Of a stretch of DNA of 32,463 nucleotides, positions 8,058 to 16,317 are shown piece by piece (within the stretch, counting starts at the first letter, position 1; each line of letters starts with the position of its first letter). A program made the position numbers and the translations under genes. This stretch comes from Gammaproteobacteria bacterium. GTDB lineage: Bacteria; Pseudomonadota; Gammaproteobacteria; Pseudomonadales; Pseudomonadaceae. The stretch is from assembly GCA_023475025.1 (NCBI GenBank), contig JAMCWB010000044.1, forward strand, positions 1 to 32,463. The letters run 5' to 3'. The notes under the pieces were generated by a model. That model was not told the DNA's origin. It saw only the letters and a program-made list of their open reading frames with translations, and searched no databases.

Positions 8058-8091
8058 CACCCACTCCACTCACTGATACAAGGAATTCTTT

Positions 8092-8481
8092 ATGATCGTT
8101 CGTACTCTGGATGAATGCACCAACTCCGATCGCCGGGTCACCGCTGAAAACGGCAACTGGGAAAGTGTCCGCATGCTGTTGAAAGATGACAACATGGGCT
8201 TTTCGTTTCACATCACCACCATCTTTGCCGGTACCGAGACCCACATCCACTACAAGAACCACCTGGAGTCGGTCTACTGCATGAGCGGCAACGGCGAGAT
8301 CAAGACCCTGTCCGACGGCAAGGTCTACCAGATCCAGCCCGGCACGCTGTACATCCTCGACAAGCATGACGAGCACATGCTGTACGGTGGCAGCGAAGAC
8401 ATGAAAATGGCTTGCGTATTCAACCCACCGTTGTCCGGTAAGGAAGTACATGACGCCGATGGCGTCTATCCTGTTGACTGA
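8092..8481 (+). CDS. ectC: L-ectoine synthase EctC
   Basis: The 129-residue cupin-fold enzyme cyclises N-gamma-acetyl-diaminobutyrate to ectoine with loss of water. The cupin metal and substrate region is visible as [17 protein letters not shown] and the later LDKHDEHML, and the C-terminus has the family pattern [19 protein letters not shown]. The start has AAGGA seven bases upstream. Length is typical. The next gene is the aspartokinase; no ectD hydroxylase lies between or after them. Confidence 0.97.
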   Translation: MIVRTLDECTNSDRRVTAENGNWESVRMLLKDDNMGFSFHITTIFAGTETHIHYKNHLESVYCMSGNGEIKTLSDGKVYQIQPGTLYILDKHDEHMLYGGSEDMKMACVFNPPLSGKEVHDADGVYPVD

Positions 8482-8589
8482 GTCGGTCTGCCACTGCCTG
8501 GCCAATCCACAGGGTTGGCCGTTGGCAACCGCGTTCACGGGATCAGCAACCGGGGTCCCACACCTGCACCCAAGACAGACACCAAGACT

Positions 8590-10020
8590 ATGCATACAGT
8601 AGAGAAAATCGGCGGCACCTCAATGAGCCGCTTCGACGAAGTACTGAACAACATTTTCATTGGCCAACGTCAGGGTAGTGAGCTGTACCAGCGTGTTTTC
8701 GTTGTGTCCGCCTACTCTGGCATGACCAACGCCCTGCTCGAGCACAAGAAGACCGGTGAGCCCGGTGTGTACGAGCGCTTTGCCGATGCCACCAACGAAG
8801 ATGCCTGGGGCGAAGCGCTGGACAAGGTGCTCGAGGCCATGCTGGAGAAGAACGCCGAGCTGTTCTCTGGCAACTATGAACGCCAGGCCGCTGACCGCTT
8901 TATCGAAGGCCGTATCAGCGACGTACGTGACTGCATGACCAGCCTGCAGCAGCTCTGCTCCTACGGTCACTTCCAGTTGGAAGAGCATCTGATGAAAGTG
9001 CGTGAAATGCTCGCCTCACTGGGCGAAGCACACAGCGCCTTCAACACGGTGCTGGCGCTGAAAACCGCGGGTATCAATGCCCGTCTGGTTGACCTGACTG
9101 GCTGGAACCTGAGCCATGCCAAGGGTTTTCAGGACATGATCAAGGACAGCTTCGACGGTATCGACCTGAGCAAGGAACTGGTAGTAGCCACCGGTTACAC
9201 CCATTGCAGCGAAGGCCTGATGAACACCTTTGATCGGGGCTACAGTGAAATCACCTTCGCCCAGATTGCTGCCACCACCGGTGCGCACGAGGCAGTGATT
9301 CACAAGGAATACCACCTCTCCAGTGCCGATCCGAACAAGGTTGGCGTCGACAAGGTAGTGACCATCGGCCGCACCAACTATGACGTGGCTGACCAGCTGT
9401 CAAACCTGGGGATGGAAGCCATTCACCCCAAGGCTGCACGTACCCTGCGCCGCGCCGGCATCCAGCTGCGCATCAAGAATGCCTTCGAGCCAGAACACAC
9501 AGGCACCCTGATCAGCCAGGACTATGTCAGCGAGAAGCCCTGCGTCGAGATCATTGCCGGCCGCAAGGATGTCTATGCGCTGGAAGTCTTTGACCAGGAA
9601 ATGCTCGGTGATGTCGGCTACGACATTGAAATCACCAAGCAGCTCAAGCTGCTCAAGCTGTACCTGGTGAACAAGGATTCCGATGCCAACAGCATCACTT
9701 ACTATGTTGCCGGCTCGCGCAAGATGATCAATCGCGCGGCACGCCTGATCGAGGAAAAGTATCCGATGTCGGAGGTCAATGTACACAACATTGCCATCGT
9801 CTCGGCGATCGGCTCGGACCTCAAGGTCAAAGGTATCCTGGCCAAGACGGTTGCTGCACTGGCCGAGGCGGGTATCAGCATCCAGGCCGTGCACCAGTCC
9901 ATGCGTCAGGTCGAGATGCAATGCATCGTCAAGGAAGAAGATTATGACGCTGCAGTAGTCGCCCTGCATAAGGCGTTGATCGAGCCGGAAAATCATGGCG
10001 ATGTGATTGTTGCCGCCTGA
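8590..10020 (+). CDS. ask: Ectoine-cluster aspartate kinase
   Basis: The 476-residue protein phosphorylates aspartate, supplying aspartate semialdehyde precursor to EctB. The N-terminal signature KIGGTSM is present near residue 6 and tandem ACT domains occupy the C-terminal 140 residues (around NIAIVSAIGSDLKVKG). I choose ATG at 8590 for the conserved start MHTVEKIGGTSM; an in-frame upstream extension lacks similarity to the family. No good ribosome site is visible. Specialised aspartokinases in ectoine clusters are known in Pseudomonas stutzeri relatives and are thought to escape normal feedback control. The gene ends just before a strong terminator. Confidence 0.95.
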   Translation: MHTVEKIGGTSMSRFDEVLNNIFIGQRQGSELYQRVFVVSAYSGMTNALLEHKKTGEPGVYERFADATNEDAWGEALDKVLEAMLEKNAELFSGNYERQAADRFIEGRISDVRDCMTSLQQLCSYGHFQLEEHLMKVREMLASLGEAHSAFNTVLALKTAGINARLVDLTGWNLSHAKGFQDMIKDSFDGIDLSKELVVATGYTHCSEGLMNTFDRGYSEITFAQIAATTGAHEAVIHKEYHLSSADPNKVGVDKVVTIGRTNYDVADQLSNLGMEAIHPKAARTLRRAGIQLRIKNAFEPEHTGTLISQDYVSEKPCVEIIAGRKDVYALEVFDQEMLGDVGYDIEITKQLKLLKLYLVNKDSDANSITYYVAGSRKMINRAARLIEEKYPMSEVNVHNIAIVSAIGSDLKVKGILAKTVAALAEAGISIQAVHQSMRQVEMQCIVKEEDYDAAVVALHKALIEPENHGDVIVAA

Positions 10021-10042
10021 CCAGATTGGCAACAGCGCTGTC

Positions 10043-10077
10043 AAAGCCCCGCCCGGCGAGCCGGGTGGGGCTTTCTT
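10043..10077 (+). terminator. Intrinsic terminator of the ectoine operon
   Basis: AAAGCCCC and GCCCGGC pair with GCCGGG and GGGGCTTT around a GA loop, followed by CTT. The A-rich left side and T-rich right side let it act in both directions. Its right edge touches the TAA of the convergent LOV-GGDEF-EAL gene, so it probably serves both transcription units. Confidence 0.9.
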
Positions 10078-12572
10078 ATGCGTTCTGGTCCGGCTCAGGC
10101 TGGGCATGCCGGCGAAAGGCCTCAGTTACCGTTTCACGCAGCTCGACATCATCCCAGGGGTTGGTCATGTACTGGTAAATCGCCCCACGATTGATTGCAT
10201 CGGTAACCGACTTCAAGTCCGTATAGCCGGACAGCACCATGCGTATGGTATCCGGGTAAATTTCCTTGACCCGGCTGAGAAACTCCGTCCCGGTCATTTC
10301 CGGCATACGCTGGTCCGAGATGATCACCTGTACCTGATGCTGCGCCAGCAGATCAAAGGCCTCATTGGCGGAACTGGCCGTGAGGATACGGTAACCATCG
10401 CGGCGCAGAAGGCGGCTCAATGCACGCAGGATATTCTCCTCATCATCCAGCAACAGCAAGGTAGGCTGCTGCTCATTGGTCTCTGCAGCAGAGTAAGCAA
10501 TCTGCGGGTAATCGTGCAGCCAGGTAACAAAGTCAGCATATGGCATTGGCCGCGCAAACAGGTAACCCTGGAATTCATCACAATTATATTTGCGCAGAAA
10601 GGCATGCTGGGCTTCGGTTTCCACCCCTTCAGCAATCACCTTGAGCTGAAGGTTATGGGCCAGGCTGATAATCGACTGGGCAATAGCCGCATCGCGCGTG
10701 TCGCTGATCACTTCCGATATAAAACTCTTGTCGATCTTGACCTTGTCGACCGGCAAACGCTTGAGATAATTCAGGCTGGAAAACCCGGTACCAAAGTCAT
10801 CAATCGCAATACTGATACCCGCACGCTTAACCGCATCCAGCGTCTCGATCCCCTGCTCGATATTGTTCAGCAGCAGCCCCTCGGTAACCTCCAGTTCCAG
10901 CAGCTCAGCAGGCAAGCCGGTTTCATCCAGCATACGCTGCACAAAAGCCACAAAAACTGCTGCGCTGGAAGTGCAGTGGCGAGACATTGATTGCCACTGG
11001 ATAAGTACCCAGACCAGCTTCGCGCAGGCGAACACAGTCGCTGCAGGCCTGACGCACCACCCACTCACTGAGCGGGATGACCTGCCCGGTGTTTTCTGCC
11101 ATAGGGATAAAGACATCCGGAGGAATCATCCCGCGCTCAGGGTGGTGCCAGCGCAGTAGCGCTTCAAAGCCACACATGCGCCCCGTGCGCACTGACATCT
11201 GAGGCTGGTAATACAGCTCGAACTGGTTCAGCTCGATAGCCCGTTGCAGGTCGGAGCGCAGCGACAGGCGATCATGCACCCGCTGGTCCAGGTCGTCGGT
11301 AAACCAGGCAAAGTCGTTACGGCCCTGATGCTTGGCCTTGTACATCGCCAGATCCGCCTGCTGGATCAGCTGCAGAGGGTCCTTGAGACTGCCGTCAGAC
11401 AAAGTGATGCCGATACTGACGGTCAGGCGCAGCAGAGCACCATCAATATCAAAAGGCCGGGCAACCTGGTCCATGATGCGCTGCACCACGATCAGCACAT
11501 CCTCTTCACGGGCCAGGTCCGGCAGCAGCACAATAAACTCATCACCGCCCATACGAGCCACTGTATCGCCCGGCCGGACCACCGCCAGCAAACGCATGGC
11601 CACCTGCACCAGCACCTTGTCACCGACCACATGCCCGAGTGAGTCATTGATCAGCTTGAAGCCATCCAGGTCAACAAAAAGTACTGCCATGCTGCGATCA
11701 TAACGCTGACAGATTTCACCGGTCTGGCGCAGACGGTCCTCGAGAATATGCCGGTTGACCAGGCCGGTCAGCTGGTCATGGCTGGCGTTATGCGCCAGCT
11801 CCTGTTCGTAATTCTTGCGTTCGGTCACATCGTTCTGGATGCCGATAAAATGGCTGATGACGCCGTGCTCATCCGGGACTGGCGCAATATAGATCTCGTT
11901 CCAGAACATGCTGCCATCCTTGCGGTAATTACGCAGCTCTACCCTGACCTCATGCTGGTTGCGCAAGGCCTGGCGCAACTCGATCAAGCCAGGCTGGTCA
12001 AGATCATCGCCTTGCAGGAAACGGCAATTACGTCCAAGAATCTCGGCCTGAGTGTACCCGGTAATCTGCTCAAAAGCCTTATTGGCATAGATGATCGGCT
12101 TCTCGGGATCATGGGCATCAGCAATCACTACACCATTGAGGGTCACCTCGAGACTGCGCTGCAACAAGCGTAACTGCTCATCAAGTCGCTTGCGCTTGCT
12201 GATATCCCGCAGGGACAACAGCTCCATCGGTCGACCATCCCACTCGATAACCGAACGCTGCACAATCAGGTCCAGGGTTGCACCGTCAGCGCGAGAATAA
12301 CGTGTTTCAAAGGTCGGCTCCTGGCCGACCAGGCTCACCGGACAGGTGGATGGCCGAGCACTAAACAGTCGTTCAGCGGCCGGATTGGCGAAATGCACTC
12401 GTGCCTCGGCATCCACCACCAGCAGGGCATCGCGGCTATCATTGAGTAGAACCCGCCAGTTACTATCCAGCAGGATCAGACCCATATGCAGCTGCTGCAT
12501 CAATGCTGGCAGCAGCGGGGAAGGCAGTCGATCCAAGGCTATACTCCACGCAAGGGGTGATACCGTTCGCAT
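10076..12572 (-). pseudogene. LOV-PAS-GGDEF-EAL-REC c-di-GMP protein, frameshifted
   Basis: Read across one frameshift this is an 831-residue protein. It has an N-terminal PAS (about 42-125) and a LOV domain (about 140-252) with the cysteine motif NCRFLQ (Cys183), Asn215, Asn225 and Gln246, the residues that bind FMN and form the blue-light adduct. Then come GGDEF (342-346) with an upstream RxxD I-site (333-336), EAL (470-472) and the later DDFGTGFSSL and IAEGVET segments, and a C-terminal receiver (about 703-820). The frame breaks after residue 540 at a T5 run (plus-strand A5 at 10952-10956); removing one T restores EAL reading. Catalytic motifs are intact, so the break may be a recent mutation, phase variation or an assembly error. 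In the receiver the usual Lys before Pro is Asn (TNPWDD). Without repair the product has a diguanylate cyclase but only the start of EAL. Confidence 0.88.
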
Positions 12573-12898
12573 CGGGCCGGTCGACTCAAAGACAAGGGCA
12601 ACAGGCCACCTCAGTGCATCACTGGGTCGATATTTTTTTTGACGCTATTATTATGACACAGCATAGCTAGTTGCCACTATCTGTTTCAAGCCATGTGCTC
12701 AGCAAGCATAGACCATGAAAGCCAGCTTAGAAGGAGAGGCTACACGGGGGCTGTCAGCAAGTGTTTACCGAGAGTGAATGCTGGCGGGGTGACTGCCAGA
12801 CCAGGCAGGAGGCGCGACCAGCAGAGCCACACACTGTGCGGCACTGAATCGCCAACCATGCCCGATGAGCAAGCGGGTGAAGGAAGCGAGCGGAATAG
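12573..12898. other. Gene-free stretch upstream of the LOV protein
   Basis: These 326 bases hold no gene that I can support. An 80-codon plus-strand frame at 12693-12935 has no family likeness and runs into the hydrolase gene, so it is left out. On the minus strand the AT-rich part around 12630-12660 (CATAATAATAG) could be part of a promoter for the LOV gene. Confidence 0.5.
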
Positions 12899-13801
12899 CT
12901 ATTTCAGCGCGTTACTGGAAGACTGCAGCGACTGAAACAGAAAGGTGCTGACCCGCTGCGCCGCGGCAACCGAATCTTCCTGCATGAAGCAGTGCCCACC
13001 AGCAATGGATTCAGCAGTGACCTGGCCATTGAGCCTGGCCCAGCGGGTGACCGCCTGACGCACAAAGGGGTAGCTCTGCTCGCCATAGATCACCCGGGTC
13101 GGGGTGTGCACCCGGCGCAGTGATGCCCAAAGACGTTGCGGCATGGAGTCGAAGACCTCGGCCTCCCGGCTGGGACGGCATTTGAGTTCCACCCCCAGCT
13201 CGGCATGATCACGCAGGGCATGATCAATATGCGCACGGAAGGCAGCCTCTTCCCAGCCGCGGAACATACCCCGGTTATGCAGGGCGCCGTAGGCCGCATC
13301 CCGGTCAGGCCAGTGGTGACGCCGGGCACGCGCCTTGTCCGCCATCGGGTTACGGCGAATACCCAGCATGCTCATGCTCTGGCGCATGAAGATCAATGAC
13401 TGGGGAAACAATACCGGGTCCAGCAGCACTGCTGCTGCAAAGGCCCGCGGGCGCTGGGCCATGATCAGACTGGTCAGCACACCGCCAAAGCTGTGCCCGC
13501 AAGCCAGATGCGGCACATCACCGAATTGCGCACTACCGGCCTGAAAAGCCTCCCAGGCCAATTCGGCATTGCGGTTCCAACCAACAAAATGCCCACCATG
13601 CTCACTCTCGCCATGCCCCTGCAAGTCGCACAGCCAGAGATCAAAATTCTCAGCAAGCAATGCCAGCATCGGCTCATAGGTGCGGGTGCAAAACCCGTTG
13701 CCATGCAGAAAGTGCAGCAACGGTTTGCCGCTGGGTACGGTATGCCAGCCACGCAGGGCGAAGCCAGCGGAGGTATCGTGGGACCAGGGTAGCAACTGCA
13801 T
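12899..13801 (-). CDS. Alpha/beta hydrolase
   Basis: The protein of about 300 residues has the alpha/beta-hydrolase fold order: oxyanion HGNGF near residue 35, the DLQGHGES segment, the nucleophile elbow GHSFGG, and the catalytic His in AGGHCFM near the C-terminus. It is probably an esterase or similar hydrolase; the substrate is unknown. I use ATG at 13801, with AAGG about nine bases upstream, giving MQLLPWSHD; the frame can be extended to TTG at 13843 or GTGs between, so the exact start is uncertain. It lies alone between the LOV gene and the COG0523 gene. Confidence 0.8.
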   Translation of the reverse strand: MQLLPWSHDTSAGFALRGWHTVPSGKPLLHFLHGNGFCTRTYEPMLALLAENFDLWLCDLQGHGESEHGGHFVGWNRNAELAWEAFQAGSAQFGDVPHLACGHSFGGVLTSLIMAQRPRAFAAAVLLDPVLFPQSLIFMRQSMSMLGIRRNPMADKARARRHHWPDRDAAYGALHNRGMFRGWEEAAFRAHIDHALRDHAELGVELKCRPSREAEVFDSMPQRLWASLRRVHTPTRVIYGEQSYPFVRQAVTRWARLNGQVTAESIAGGHCFMQEDSVAAAQRVSTFLFQSLQSSSNALK

Positions 13802-13962
13802 GGGCAAGACCTTGCGAGGGAAAGCCACAGTGTACACAGTCAAGCCACAGGGCCAAAAGGCAGAAAACGCAACGCTGCAATGCCGGCCTGCAACAATCCT
13901 CTGGAGCCTGATCCTAGCCCAGGCAGTCGAGTGACAACATTAGCCGGAACTCCGTGCCGGCC

Positions 13963-15177
13963 TCATGCGGCCTCCTCGGTCCAGGGGCCAAAGGGATCAG
14001 GCCATTGCGCCCAGGCATCCGGTCCTTGGGCGAATTCCTCATCGCTCAGCAGGCAGGCTTGCAGCTCGGCCTTGAGCCGATCGAAGTCGACATGCTGACC
14101 AATGAATACCAGCTCCTGCCGGCAGTCACCGAAGTGACCGTGCCATTTCTGCTTGATCGCCTCGCGGCTGGCCTCGTCGTCCGGCCAGTGCTGTTCCGGC
14201 ACATAGCGCCACCAGCGTCCGGCGTAGCCGTAGCGCATCTGGGTACCGGCCTGAGACCAGCTACCGGCCTCCTCAGGCCGACTGGCCAGCCAGAAGAAAC
14301 CCTTGCTGCGCAACAGCCGGCCATTGCTCAGCCCAGTGTGCAGAAAATCATGGAAGCGCTGCGGGTGAAAGGGGCGCCAGGCACGGAAGCTGGTCGAGGC
14401 AATGCCGTATTCTTCGGTTTCCGGGACCTGTTCGCCACGCATTTCCTTCAGCCAACCGGGTGCCTGAGATGCCCGTTCGAAACTGAAGCGCCCGGTATCC
14501 AGTACCTTGTCCAATGGCACTTGCCCCATGACGGCAGGAATAATCTCGGCCTCAGCGTTGAGGCTGCGGAGAATGGCCTGCAGCTCTTCGCGATCGGCGC
14601 TGGAAATCAGATCCATCTTGCTGATCAGGATCACATCGGCAAATTCCACCTGCTCGATCAGCAGATCGGTGACTGAGCGCACGTCTTCTTCGCCGAGGGT
14701 TTCACCGCGACTGGCCAGGCTGTCGGCAGCCTGATAATCGCGCAGGAAATTGAGCCCGTCGACCACGGTTACCATGGTATCCAGATGAGCCATATCAGAC
14801 AGGCTGCGACCCTGCTCATCGCGGAAGGTAAAGGTTTCGGCTACCGGCAGGGGTTCGGAAATACCGGTGGACTCGATCAGCAGATAATCAAAGCGCCCCT
14901 CGCTGGCGAGACGCGCCACTTCCTCCAGCAGATCTTCACGCAAGGTGCAGCAGATGCAACCGTTGCTCATTTCCACCAGTTTTTCTTCCGCACGATTGAG
15001 GCTGACATCACGCTGCACTTCAGCGCCGTCGATGTTGATCTCGCTCATATCGTTGACGATAACCGCCACCCGGCGGTTGTCACGGTTTTTCAGGATCTGG
15101 TTCAGCAGTGTACTTTTTCCAGCACCAAGAAAACCCGATAGCACAGTCACCGGTAACCGCTTTTGTTCAGTCATCAT
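13963..15177 (-). CDS. COG0523 (CobW-like) GTP-binding protein, probably zinc-related
   Basis: The 404-residue P-loop GTPase has Walker [13 protein letters not shown], the COG0523 metal motif GCICC, the ESTGISEP switch and a SKMDL base-recognition motif; a CobW C-terminal domain follows (about 260-404). This family delivers metals, and one subgroup (ZigA/ZNG1-like) is induced by zinc starvation. A Zur-box-like core (TTGTTATAACATATCAA) sits in a long palindrome right upstream, supporting a zinc-starvation role. The start ATG at 15177 follows AAAGGAG by eight bases, and that ribosome site is itself part of the palindrome arm. A second ATG follows directly. The metal is inferred from the operator, not shown by the protein. 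Confidence 0.88.
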   Translation of the reverse strand: MMTEQKRLPVTVLSGFLGAGKSTLLNQILKNRDNRRVAVIVNDMSEINIDGAEVQRDVSLNRAEEKLVEMSNGCICCTLREDLLEEVARLASEGRFDYLLIESTGISEPLPVAETFTFRDEQGRSLSDMAHLDTMVTVVDGLNFLRDYQAADSLASRGETLGEEDVRSVTDLLIEQVEFADVILISKMDLISSADREELQAILRSLNAEAEIIPAVMGQVPLDKVLDTGRFSFERASQAPGWLKEMRGEQVPETEEYGIASTSFRAWRPFHPQRFHDFLHTGLSNGRLLRSKGFFWLASRPEEAGSWSQAGTQMRYGYAGRWWRYVPEQHWPDDEASREAIKQKWHGHFGDCRQELVFIGQHVDFDRLKAELQACLLSDEEFAQGPDAWAQWPDPFGPWTEEAA

Positions 15178-15180
15178 CAG

Positions 15181-15229
15181 GCATGCTCCTTTCAATTTGT
15201 TATAACATATCAAATTGAAAGGAGCATGC
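15181..15229 (-). promoter_or_regulatory. Long palindrome with Zur-box-like centre
   Basis: Perfect 19-bp arms (15181-15199 and 15211-15229) flank an 11-base centre; further pairs inside leave only a mismatch and a 3-base core. The central TTGTTATAACATATCAA resembles the Zur consensus with TGTTATA half-sites. It lies immediately before the COG0523 start and its arms contain that gene's ribosome site, so both protein binding and mRNA folding could control expression. Confidence 0.7.
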
Positions 15230-15233
15230 CTAG

Positions 15234-15265
15234 CTGGCAGGCAGCGTCTGAGCGCTGCCTGCCAG
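15234..15265 (-). terminator. 13-bp hairpin between the SDR and COG0523 genes
   Basis: CTGGCAGGCAGCG (15234-15246) pairs perfectly with 15253-15265 around TCTGAG. It lies eight bases after the SDR stop, in the place of a terminator for that minus-strand gene, but lacks a T-run on that strand. It also lies just upstream of the Zur-like palindrome. Confidence 0.5.
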
Positions 15266-15272
15266 ATTTCAA

Positions 15273-16121
15273 TCAAGGATTGAGCGAATCAAAGGCAGCG
15301 CCTTCGGCATCGGCTGCCGCCGCGCGCATCTTGATCAGATCCTTGATCTTGCTGTGCGGGAACACGTAGAACTGATCATTTTCCACCGCCTTCAGGGTCA
15401 TTTCGGCAATGTCTGCGGCCTGGATCTTGCCCTTGGTAACTGCCTGCTTGATCATCTCGGTGCGCTTTTGCATGATCTCGCTCGGCTCAACCGTATCCGC
15501 CATGTCTTGCGGACGGTTACGCGCCGATTCGTGAATGGCCGTGGGGAAGAAAGCCGGACACAGACAGGTTACGCCCACCTTGGCGCCGACATCGCGCAGG
15601 TCCAACGCCAGGGTTTCTGACAAAGCAACGACCGAATGTTTGGTCACGTTATAGACCGCCATGCTCGGGCCATTCAACCAGCCAGCCGCGGAAGCGGTAT
15701 TGATGATATGCCCTTCACCCTGCGCGATCAGCATCGGGGTAAACACCTTGACACCCCAGACCACACCATACAGGTTGACACCCATCACCCACTCCCAGTC
15801 TGCGACGGTGTTTTCCCATGCCGGACCACCGACACTGACACCCGCATTATTGAAAATCAGATGGGCCGCACCAAAACGCGACTTGCACAGCTCAGCCAGG
15901 GCTTCGACCTGATCGAGCTTCGACACATCCAGTTTCATGGTGACCGACTCGGTTGCCGGATGCGCTTCGGCAACCAGACGCACCGTTTCCTGCATACCCT
16001 TTTCGTCCACATCACCCAGTACCAGATGCATGCCACGCGCTGCGCAACTCAGCGCCAATTCGCGGCCAAGACCGCTGCCGCCGCCAGTGATTACTGCCAC
16101 TTTGCCTTGAAAATCCTGCAT
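15273..16121 (-). CDS. Short-chain dehydrogenase/reductase
   Basis: The 282-residue classical SDR has the nucleotide motif [10 protein letters not shown] near residue 12, NNAG near residue 92, an active-site Ser in the segment NTASAAG and YNVTK as the catalytic YxxxK. The Asp in GDVDE after strand two suggests NAD(H) preference. The C-terminal region ([10 protein letters not shown]) is an extension seen in SDRs acting on lipophilic or longer substrates; the substrate is not known. The start ATG gives [14 protein letters not shown]. It diverges from the SBP-Cache gene across 196 bp and is followed by a hairpin and the Zur-like palindrome. Confidence 0.88.
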   Translation of the reverse strand: MQDFQGKVAVITGGGSGLGRELALSCAARGMHLVLGDVDEKGMQETVRLVAEAHPATESVTMKLDVSKLDQVEALAELCKSRFGAAHLIFNNAGVSVGGPAWENTVADWEWVMGVNLYGVVWGVKVFTPMLIAQGEGHIINTASAAGWLNGPSMAVYNVTKHSVVALSETLALDLRDVGAKVGVTCLCPAFFPTAIHESARNRPQDMADTVEPSEIMQKRTEMIKQAVTKGKIQAADIAEMTLKAVENDQFYVFPHSKIKDLIKMRAAAADAEGAAFDSLNP

Positions 16122-16258
16122 TGATTGTCTCCTGTCTGTAGGGATGCCTTGCGGGTTAACGAGCCATTAAACGCGCTGCCAAGGGTTGCTACCAGCCCCA
16201 TCGGTCACGGTGATTGTGCAGGTTAAACCCGGGTGATGCGCAAAGGTTGAATTCTTGG

Positions 16259-16265
16259 CTATGCT
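16259..16265 (+). promoter_or_regulatory. Possible sigma-S-type -10 (CTATGCT) before the SBP-Cache gene
   Basis: CTATGCT fits the CTAYRCT core of stationary-phase sigma-S promoters and lies 52 bases ahead of the ATG at 16318, preceded by TTGAATTCTTG. A very similar string precedes the gene at 25983. There is no good -35 element. Confidence 0.35.
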
Positions 16266-16317
16266 GGTACAACAGTGACTCAACAGTCAGCATTTTCCGC
16301 TCGCAAGGGAGCTGCTT

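Noticed and set aside
10952..10956. Programmed ribosomal frameshift in the LOV gene
   Set aside because: The run is a plain T5 without a slippery heptamer, stop-codon stimulator or obvious downstream structure; mutation or sequencing error is simpler.
12693..12935. 80-codon plus-strand frame in the gap before the LOV gene
   Set aside because: No recognisable family, no ribosome site, and it enters the hydrolase gene antisense.
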